Below are positions 45,733 through 52,248 of a DNA stretch of 52,248 nt, one piece after another; within the stretch, counting starts at the first letter, position 1, and each line of letters opens with the position of its first letter. Below the pieces are notes generated by a model. That model searched no databases. It saw nothing but the letters and a program-made list of their open reading frames with translations, and had not been told where the DNA came from. This DNA is from Phenylobacterium sp. Root700 (GTDB lineage: Bacteria; Pseudomonadota; Alphaproteobacteria; Caulobacterales; Caulobacteraceae). The position numbers and the translations under genes are program-made. Location: assembly GCF_001429025.1 (NCBI RefSeq), contig NZ_LMHT01000014.1, positions 31,262 through 83,509 of the forward strand. Direction: 5' to 3'.

Positions 45733-47358
45733 GTGACCGCGCCCGTATCCCCCCCGCCCAAGAGCGGCCTGATCCGCTCCTCCATGGTGCTGTCGGGCTT
45801 GACGCTGATCAGTCGGTTCATGGGGCTGGCGCGCGACCTGGTGCTCACCGCCCGGCTCGGGGCCAGCGCCACCATCGCGGCGGACGCCTACTACACCGCC
45901 CTGGCCTTTCCGAACCTGTTCCGGCGGATCTTCGCCGAAGGGGCGTTCTCCTCGGCCTTCATCCCGGCCTACACCAAGACCCTGACCGGCGAGGGCCAGG
46001 CCGAGGCCGACCGCATCGCCTCCGACGCCCTGGCGACCCTGGCGGCGGCCACCATCGCCCTGACGGTGATCGCCCAGCTGGCGATGCCGTGGCTGATGTA
46101 TGTGATCAATCCCGGCTACGCGACCGATCCGGCCAAGTTCAAGCTGGCGATCGTGCTGACCCAGATCAGCATGCCCTACCTGCCGTGCATGGCCATCGGG
46201 GCGCTGTTGTCGGGGGTGCTGAACGCCCACCGCCGGTTCATCGTCACCGGCATATTCCCGACCATCCTCAACCTGGTGATGCTGGCCGCGGTGATCCCGC
46301 AGCACGATCCGATCCGGGCGGCGACCGCGGCCTCGATCGGCATTCCGATCGCCGGGGTGCTGCAGGCGGGCCTGCTGTGGTGGGGCGCCAAGAAGGCGGG
46401 CGCGAAGATCGTGCTGCGCCGGCCCAAGCTTAGCCCGGAGATCAAGGCCCTGGTGGCGCTGGCCATCCCCGGCGCCATCGCCGCCAGCGCGGTGCAGATC
46501 AACATCTTCATCTCCGGCATCCTGGCCTCGCAGGTGCCCGGCGGCCGCGCCTGGACCGAGGTGGCCGCGCGCCTCTATCAGCTGCCGCTCGGCCTGATCG
46601 GCGTGGCGGTGAGCGTGGCGCTGTTGCCCCGGCTGTCCAGCGCCATCCAGGCCAAGGATCACGACGACGCCCAGGCCGCCACCGATCAGGCGATCATCTT
46701 CTCGCTGGCCCTGACCGCGCCGGCCGCCGCGGCCCTGGTGGCGATGCCGTTCTTCCTGATCGACGGCCTGTTCACGCGCGGCGTCTTCACGATGGAGGAT
46801 GCGCGCCAGACCGGCCAGATCCTCTTCCAGTACGGCTGGGGCGTGCCGGCCTTCGTGCTGGCCCGGGTTCTGCAGCCGGCCTTCTTCGCCCGCGCCGACA
46901 CCCGCGCGCCGATGCGGTTCGGGATCATCTCGGTGGTGGTCAACATCGTGCTCGGCCTGGCGCTGTTCCAGGTGATCGGCATCCAGGGGATCGCCGCGGC
47001 GACCAGCGCGGCGGCGTGGCTGAACGTCCTGCAGATGGTGCTGCTGCTGGCCAAGCGCGGCGACTACACGCCGACCAAGGCGGCTTGGAGCCGGATTGGC
47101 CGCATCGTCGTGGCCAGCGCGGCCTTCGGCGCCCTGCTGGGCTTCGCCAGCCATGAGCGCGCCTGGCTGGAGGCCCCGCTGCGCCATGTCTCGTTCATCG
47201 GCCTCGGCGCTAAGGAGATCGCGGTGTTGTCGACCAGCGCCGTCGGCGTGGCGGTCTACGGCCTGCTGCTGCTGGTGTTCCGAGGGGTCACCCCGACCGA
47301 GATCCGCGCGGCCCTGCGCCGCCGACCGGGCGATGTCGCGGTTTCGCCCGATCTTTGA
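45733..47358 (+). CDS. murJ: Lipid II flippase MurJ (MviN)
   Basis: Inner-membrane MOP-superfamily flippase that moves lipid II to the periplasm for wall synthesis. It has 541 residues with roughly 14 hydrophobic helices. LISRFMGLARDLVLTARLGAS, AFPNLFRRIFAEGAFSSAFIPAY and PRLSSAIQAKD are MurJ signatures. It begins with GTG at 45733. Essential in most rod-shaped bacteria. It lies between glnD and trpS on the same strand. Confidence 0.95.
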   Translation: MTAPVSPPPKSGLIRSSMVLSGLTLISRFMGLARDLVLTARLGASATIAADAYYTALAFPNLFRRIFAEGAFSSAFIPAYTKTLTGEGQAEADRIASDALATLAAATIALTVIAQLAMPWLMYVINPGYATDPAKFKLAIVLTQISMPYLPCMAIGALLSGVLNAHRRFIVTGIFPTILNLVMLAAVIPQHDPIRAATAASIGIPIAGVLQAGLLWWGAKKAGAKIVLRRPKLSPEIKALVALAIPGAIAASAVQINIFISGILASQVPGGRAWTEVAARLYQLPLGLIGVAVSVALLPRLSSAIQAKDHDDAQAATDQAIIFSLALTAPAAAALVAMPFFLIDGLFTRGVFTMEDARQTGQILFQYGWGVPAFVLARVLQPAFFARADTRAPMRFGIISVVVNIVLGLALFQVIGIQGIAAATSAAAWLNVLQMVLLLAKRGDYTPTKAAWSRIGRIVVASAAFGALLGFASHERAWLEAPLRHVSFIGLGAKEIAVLSTSAVGVAVYGLLLLVFRGVTPTEIRAALRRRPGDVAVSPDL

Positions 47359-47505
47359 CAGGCTTGCCGTTGTTCGCCGAAAGCCTTATTCGCAAAGGTC
47401 ATGGCTTACGGAACGCACACTTGGCGATGGCGCAGCGCCTGATCCCGCCCACCGGCTGCGCACAAGCGCGCCTGCACGTCCTCTTTTCAAAAGCCTGACC
47501 TCATC

Positions 47506-48540
<1,035 letters not shown>

Positions 48541-48554
48541 TCCCCGCCCATAAT

Positions 48555-48665
48555 CGTCATCCTCCGGGTTCGCGAAGCGAGATCCGGGGGACCCAAGCGG
48601 CCTATCAAGTTCGGCGCCTCAGCTTGGGTCCCCCGGATCGTCTTTCAGACGACCGGAGGATGACG
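48555..48665. repeat. 111-bp palindromic intergenic repeat, family A copy 3
   Basis: CGTCATCCTCCGG ... CCGGAGGATGACG, the same orientation and length as 5356-5466, with inner GGGGGACCCAAGC and GCTTGGGTCCCCC. It lies between trpS and the universal stress protein gene. Confidence 0.9.
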
Positions 48666-48714
48666 AGGTGGTTGGGTGTTGCCTTCGCCCCCGCCAGACT
48701 TCACCGTCGCCCCC

Positions 48715-49188
48715 ATGAGCCAGCGCAAGTTCCTCGTCATCGCCGACGACAGCCTGGAGTTCCAGGCGGCCTTGCGGTTCGCCTGCCGCCGGGCGCGTTC
48801 GACCGGGGGCCACGTGGCGCTGCTGCGGGTCATCGAGCCGGCGGTGTTCGAGCACTGGAGCGGGGTGCGCGACGAGATCGAGCGTCAGGCCCGCGAGGAG
48901 GCCGAAGCGGTCTTGCAGAAGATGGCCGAGTTCGTGATCGCCGAGACCGGCGCGCCGCCCGAGTTCATCATCATGCACGCCGACAATATCCGCGCGGCGG
49001 TGCGCAAGGTCGTGTCCGAGGATCCGGCCATCAAGATCCTGGTGTTGGCGGCGGCCGTCGGGGGCAGGGGGCCTGGCCCGCTGGTCGCCTCGATCGCCAA
49101 GGACGGGGTGAAGTGGGGGACGCGCAAGCTGCCGGTGACGGTGGTGCCCGGCGACCTGACCGACGAAGAGATCGCAGATTTGGCTTAG
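48715..49188 (+). CDS. Universal stress protein (UspA family)
   Basis: Single-domain UspA-like protein of 157 residues. It begins RKFLVIADDSLEFQAALRFACRRA and has LLRVIEP, ILVLAAAVGGRGPGPLVASI (nucleotide-binding-like loop) and the final strand LPVTVVPG. The ATG at 48715 is chosen; the frame is open for 13 codons upstream, but those lie next to the repeat. It probably binds nucleotides and acts in stress survival, though its specific role is unknown. nfu follows after 49 bases. Confidence 0.85.
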   Translation: MSQRKFLVIADDSLEFQAALRFACRRARSTGGHVALLRVIEPAVFEHWSGVRDEIERQAREEAEAVLQKMAEFVIAETGAPPEFIIMHADNIRAAVRKVVSEDPAIKILVLAAAVGGRGPGPLVASIAKDGVKWGTRKLPVTVVPGDLTDEEIADLA

Positions 49189-49237
49189 CGACATCGCGAA
49201 ACTTGCGATTCCGTCGGCAAAGCGCCACATCTCATCC

Positions 49238-49810
49238 ATGTTCATCCAGACCGAAGTCACGCCGAACCCCGAGGTTCTGAAGTTCCTTCCCGGTCGCGAA
49301 GTCCTCACCGAGGGTTCGCGGGATTTCCGGACCGCGGAAGAGGCCCAGGTCTCGCCGCTGGCCGCCGACCTGTTCGACATCGACGGCGTCGACCGGGTGT
49401 TCTACGGGACCGACTTCGTGACCGTGGGCAAGGACCCGCACCACGACTGGCCGCACCTGAAGGCGCCGATCCTGGCGGCGATCATGGATCACTTCACTTC
49501 CGGCAAGCCGCTGTTCGAAGAGAGCGCGGGCGAGGCCGGCGGTCACGACGACATGGTCTATGAAGGCGAGACCGCCCAGGTGGTCGCCGAGATCAAGGAA
49601 CTGCTCGACACCCGCATCCGTCCGGCCGTGGCTCAGGACGGCGGCGACATCCTGTTCAACCGGTTCGAACCCGACACCGGGGTGGTCTGGCTGCACATGC
49701 GCGGCGCCTGTTCGGGCTGCCCGTCCTCGTCGGCCACGCTGAAGGCCGGCGTCGAGAACATGCTCAAGCACTACGTGCCCGAGGTGACCCGCGTCGAGCA
49801 GACGCTCTAG
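49238..49810 (+). CDS. NifU family iron-sulfur carrier (Nfu)
   Basis: Fe-S cluster carrier of 190 residues. The N-terminal Nfu_N domain begins MFIQTEVTPNPEVLKFLPG. The C-terminal NifU domain has VAQDGGDILFNRFE and the CxxC motif in RGACSGCPSSSATLKAGVENML. It delivers 4Fe-4S clusters to target proteins; the MiaB starting at 52102 is one plausible client, though that is inference. ATG start at 49238. Confidence 0.93.
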   Translation: MFIQTEVTPNPEVLKFLPGREVLTEGSRDFRTAEEAQVSPLAADLFDIDGVDRVFYGTDFVTVGKDPHHDWPHLKAPILAAIMDHFTSGKPLFEESAGEAGGHDDMVYEGETAQVVAEIKELLDTRIRPAVAQDGGDILFNRFEPDTGVVWLHMRGACSGCPSSSATLKAGVENMLKHYVPEVTRVEQTL

Positions 49811-49821
49811 GCGCTTTTGGG

Positions 49822-50370
49822 GTGGGGCTTTTTCGAACGATCATCCTGGCGCTTGCGGGCGCCGGGGCCTTGGCCACGTCAGCCAGCGCGGCGGGCGAAG
49901 ACGACTGGCCGACGATCAAGAGCGCGCGACTGAACGACCAGCGACCGTGGGGTGCGTTCGCGCTCTATCGGGCGCCTGACGCGCGGGCGACCGGCGTCAC
50001 CCTCTATCTTCGCGGGTCCATGGATGATCACGAGATGATCGCCCGCCGCGTCGAGATGGACAGCGGCGATCATGCGGTGATCAGCTGGGCCAGCTCCAAG
50101 ACCTGCGCGAACCTGATCTCCGCAACCGTTGAACTGGAAGATCTCCAGGTCCCGCGCATCGAGGTTCCGGGCGCCGGGCGCGAGCCGCGTCAGGCCGCCG
50201 TCGCGCTGGACGCCAGCAGCTATTTCGTCTGGGCCGACGACGCGCGGTTCTCCGGCGGCGGCCATTCGGCCCAGATCGAGTTGCGCGGCGTCGACGGCTC
50301 GCCGATGGCCGAGTGGATCGATCGCACCCTTGGCCGGCTGACCGGCTGCTGGCGGACCAACCTGCCATGA
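49822..50370 (+). CDS. Unknown exported protein upstream of tsaB
   Basis: Protein of 182 residues with a signal peptide (LFRTIILALAGAGALATSASAA). The mature domain is beta-rich, with one Cys near the middle (TCANLI) and one near the C-terminus (GCWRTNLP), a possible disulfide. I do not recognise a family. It starts with GTG 11 bases after nfu, and its stop overlaps the tsaB ATG (ATGA), so it is part of the nfu-tsaB-rimI run by position. Confidence 0.8.
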   Translation: MGLFRTIILALAGAGALATSASAAGEDDWPTIKSARLNDQRPWGAFALYRAPDARATGVTLYLRGSMDDHEMIARRVEMDSGDHAVISWASSKTCANLISATVELEDLQVPRIEVPGAGREPRQAAVALDASSYFVWADDARFSGGGHSAQIELRGVDGSPMAEWIDRTLGRLTGCWRTNLP

Positions 50371-51005
50371 TCATTCTGGCCATCGACACCTGCCTGTTCG
50401 CCTGCTCGGTCGCGGTGGTCGACGGCGACGCCGTCCTGGCCCGCCGGGTCGAGCCGATGAGCCGCGGTCACCAGGAACGCCTCGCGCCGCTGGTCCAGGA
50501 GGCGATGGCGCAGGCCGGCATCGGCTTCGACAAGCTCGAGCGGATCGGCGTCACGGTCGGTCCCGGCTCGTTCACCGGGTTGCGCGTGGGGCTGGCCTTC
50601 GCCAAGGGCCTGGCCGCTGCGCTCTCGATCCCCGCCGTCGGCGTCGGTTCGCTGGAGGCGCTGGCCGAGCCGGAGCCTGGATCTGTGCTGGCCGTGCTCG
50701 ACGCCAAGCGGGGCCAGGTCTACCTGCAGGCCTTCGCCGACGGAGTCGCGGTCAGCGCGCCGGACGCCCTGCCCATCGAGATCGCCGCCGCACGGTTGGC
50801 CGAGTTCGCCCCCGACACGCTGATCGGCACCGGCGCGGAGCTGCTGGCCCAGATGGCGCCCGGCGTCCGCGTGGTTCTGGCTGATGCGACCGACCCGGTC
50901 GCGGTGGCGCGGCTGGCGGCGGCTCGGGCGCCGGTCCCGCCGCGTCCGCTCTATCTGCGCGCGCCCGACGCCAAGCTGCCTGGCGGAAAGACGCTGGAGC
51001 CGTGA
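50367..51005 (+). CDS. tsaB: tRNA threonylcarbamoyladenosine biosynthesis protein TsaB
   Basis: Partner of TsaD in t6A37 tRNA modification. From the ATG at 50367, overlapping the previous stop, it has 212 residues. ILAIDTCLFACSVAVVDGD and the signature VGPGSFTGLRVGLAFAKGLA are diagnostic. It lacks the metal-binding histidines of TsaD, as expected. The stop overlaps the rimI GTG by four bases. Confidence 0.95.
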   Translation: MIILAIDTCLFACSVAVVDGDAVLARRVEPMSRGHQERLAPLVQEAMAQAGIGFDKLERIGVTVGPGSFTGLRVGLAFAKGLAAALSIPAVGVGSLEALAEPEPGSVLAVLDAKRGQVYLQAFADGVAVSAPDALPIEIAAARLAEFAPDTLIGTGAELLAQMAPGVRVVLADATDPVAVARLAAARAPVPPRPLYLRAPDAKLPGGKTLEP

Positions 51006-51457
51006 AGCTGCGCGGCGTCTGGGGCCAAGAGGCCGGCGAGTTGGCCCGTGTCCACGCCGCCGCCTTCGACCATGGCTGGAGCGCGGCCGAAATCACCGAG
51101 CTGCTGGATGGTCCGGGCGGCTTCGCCCTGGTGGTCGAGGACGCCGCACTCGTGGCCTTCATCCTTTGCCGGGCCATCGCCGGCGAGGCCGAGATCCTGA
51201 CCCTGGCGGTCGACCCGGCCGCCCGTCGCCGTGGTTTCGCCCGCGCCCTGGTGGAGGCCGCCGCCGGCGCCGCGCGCATAGCGGGCGCCGAGACGATGTT
51301 CCTGGAGGTCGCCGACGACAACGCCGCGGCCATCGGTTTGTATGAAGTCGCCGGTTTCGCGCGCGCGGGTCTGCGGCGCGGCTACTATGATCGTGGTCCA
51401 CAGGGTTACGCTGATGCGCTCGTGATGCGTCTCGACCTTGGCCGCGCGGCCCTGTAG
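51002..51457 (+). CDS. rimI: Ribosomal protein S18-alanine N-acetyltransferase RimI
   Basis: GNAT enzyme that acetylates ribosomal protein S18 in the best-known case. It has 151 residues. ILTLAVDPAARRRGFARALVEAA is the acetyl-CoA loop, and FLEVADDNAAAIGLYEVAGFARAGLRRGYY is the typical RimI block. Start GTG at 51002 overlaps tsaB (GTGA). The tsaB-rimI pairing is widespread and supports the call. Confidence 0.93.
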   Translation: MKLRGVWGQEAGELARVHAAAFDHGWSAAEITELLDGPGGFALVVEDAALVAFILCRAIAGEAEILTLAVDPAARRRGFARALVEAAAGAARIAGAETMFLEVADDNAAAIGLYEVAGFARAGLRRGYYDRGPQGYADALVMRLDLGRAAL

Positions 51458-51496
51458 CCCTATCCTTACGTGATCTGAAGTCCGAGGAGCCCATTC

Positions 51497-51904
51497 GTGG
51501 ATCGCATCGAAAATCTTTGCATCGATAAGGGCATGCGCATGACCGAGCAGCGCCGCGTGATCGCGCGCGTGTTGTCGGCCGCCCATGACCACCCCGATGT
51601 GGAAGAGCTCTATCGTCGCTCCCACGAGGTCGACCCGCACATCTCCATCGCCACGGTCTACCGGACCGTGCGCCTCTTCGAAGAGGCGGGCATCATCGCG
51701 CGCCACGACTTCCGTGACGGCCGCTCGCGCTACGAGGAAGCCACCGAAGTCCACCACGACCACCTGATCGACATGAAGTCGGGCAAGGTCGTGGAGTTCG
51801 TGGACGAGGAGATCGAGGCCTTGCAGGAAGCGATCGCCCGGAAGCTCGGCTACAAGCTGGTCGATCACCGGTTGGAGCTTTACGGCGTACCGATCGAGGA
51901 CTGA
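51497..51904 (+). CDS. fur: Ferric uptake regulator Fur
   Basis: Iron-responsive DNA-binding repressor of 135 residues. The N-terminal winged helix has MTEQRRVIARVLSAAHDHPDVEELYRR and SIATVYRTVRLFEEAGII. The dimerisation and metal domain has HHDHLIDMKSGKVVEFVDEEIE. Only one cysteine, near the N-terminus, is present, so the CxxC structural zinc site of E. coli Fur is missing. Starts with GTG at 51497, with GAGGAG upstream. Confidence 0.95.
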   Translation: MDRIENLCIDKGMRMTEQRRVIARVLSAAHDHPDVEELYRRSHEVDPHISIATVYRTVRLFEEAGIIARHDFRDGRSRYEEATEVHHDHLIDMKSGKVVEFVDEEIEALQEAIARKLGYKLVDHRLELYGVPIED

Positions 51905-51914
51905 CACCTGCGGG

Positions 51915-52049
51915 TGTCATCCCGGTTTGCGCAGCAAGACCGGGACCCATTCGCGCCAACTTGGCCGAATGAGGCGAGGCTCCGCCAGGTTCTGACCCAT
52001 CGGGTGTTCATGGGTCCCGGACAGTCGCTCCGCGACTTCCGGGATGACA
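51915..52049. repeat. 135-bp palindromic intergenic repeat, family B copy 2
   Basis: TGTCATCCCGG ... CCGGGATGACA, the opposite-orientation counterpart of 22134-22267. It fills most of the 197-bp gap between fur and miaB. Confidence 0.85.
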
Positions 52050-52101
52050 CGGGTGGGAGGGATGCTTGCGCCGGCCTATCCACAGCCCCATAAACCCGGG
52101 C

Positions 52102-52248
52102 ATGTCCGCCCCGACCAAGCGCCTCTACATCAAGACCTACGGCTGTCAGATGAACGTCTATGACAGCGAGCGCATGGCCGACGTCCTTGCGCCTCTTGGC
52201 TATGGGATGACGGACCGGCCCGAGGACGCCGATCTGGTGGTGCTGAAC
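52102..52248 (+). CDS. miaB: tRNA-2-methylthio-N6-dimethylallyladenosine synthase MiaB (5' part only)
   Basis: Only the first 49 codons lie inside the window; the gene runs off the right end. [24 protein letters not shown] is the MiaB N-terminal methylthiotransferase signature, with the first cluster-binding cysteine in YGCQMN. MiaB is a radical-SAM, two-cluster enzyme modifying adenosine 37. The order fur-miaB, as I recall it from Caulobacter, supports the call. Confidence 0.93.
   Translation, partial: MSAPTKRLYIKTYGCQMNVYDSERMADVLAPLGYGMTDRPEDADLVVLN

Overview
This is the chromosomal replication-origin region of an alphaproteobacterium of the order Caulobacterales (Caulobacter or Phenylobacterium type). 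Evidence for the placement: high GC throughout; the gene block ppsR-maf-aroE / hemE-hemH-hemJ-rho-mnmE-mnmG-rsmG-parA-parB-holA-lptE-leuS-ntrZ-cenR, which as I recall it follows the Caulobacter crescentus order; a CtrA-type TTAA-N7-TTAA box and DnaA-like boxes between ppsR and hemE; and perfect parS palindromes beside parAB. No rRNA, tRNA, CRISPR array, prophage, transposase or insertion sequence was seen.

Layout. 1-2303 (minus strand): aroE, maf and ppsR overlap and read away from the origin. 2304-2822: non-coding origin (Cori-like). 2823-7108 (plus): the heme genes hemE-hemH-hemJ in one overlapping operon, a 111-bp palindromic repeat, then rho with its terminator. 7109-15230: a quinone oxidoreductase and a dienelactone hydrolase on the minus strand, a small DUF6489 gene, then mnmE, mnmG, rsmG, parA and parB, with four parS or parS-like sites between 7.2 and 12.4 kb. 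15460-19612 (minus): leuS-lptE-holA. 19722-24836: DUF3576 lipoprotein, ntrZ, a ThiE-like protein, the PLP homeostasis protein YggS, a short L,D-transpeptidase, the response regulator cenR, an unknown membrane-anchored protein, and xth. 24862-30842: a possible small RNA, lolA, a GTP-type PEP carboxykinase, ftsK and an unknown proline-rich protein. 30919-33015: an exported dienelactone-hydrolase-like protein, alkB and a Vgr-related HExxH protein. 33193-40965: dnaK-dnaJ behind a heat-shock-type promoter, a TetR regulator, a GNAT acetyltransferase, mutS and a HAD hydrolase. 41104-48540: a soluble globin-coupled chemoreceptor, glnD, murJ and trpS. 48715-52248: UspA, Nfu, an unknown secreted protein, tsaB-rimI, fur and the start of miaB.

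How it works together. Most genes are housekeeping: origin firing and segregation (origin, parS, ParA, ParB, FtsK), heme synthesis, tRNA modification, outer-membrane biogenesis (LptE, LolA), chaperones, DNA repair (Xth, AlkB, MutS), envelope signalling (CenR, NtrZ) and nitrogen and iron control (GlnD, Fur). In C. crescentus hemE and parAB lie on one side of the origin and dnaK-dnaJ on the other. Here both blocks lie on the same side, which implies a rearrangement around the origin.

The intergenic spaces carry several families of dispersed palindromic repeats. Three copies are exactly 111 bp long, and another family sits directly against all three intergenic parS sites. I found no clearly new multi-gene system. 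The most unusual features are these repeats, the parS arrangement, a candidate minus-strand small RNA near 24.9 kb, and several unrecognised exported or membrane proteins.
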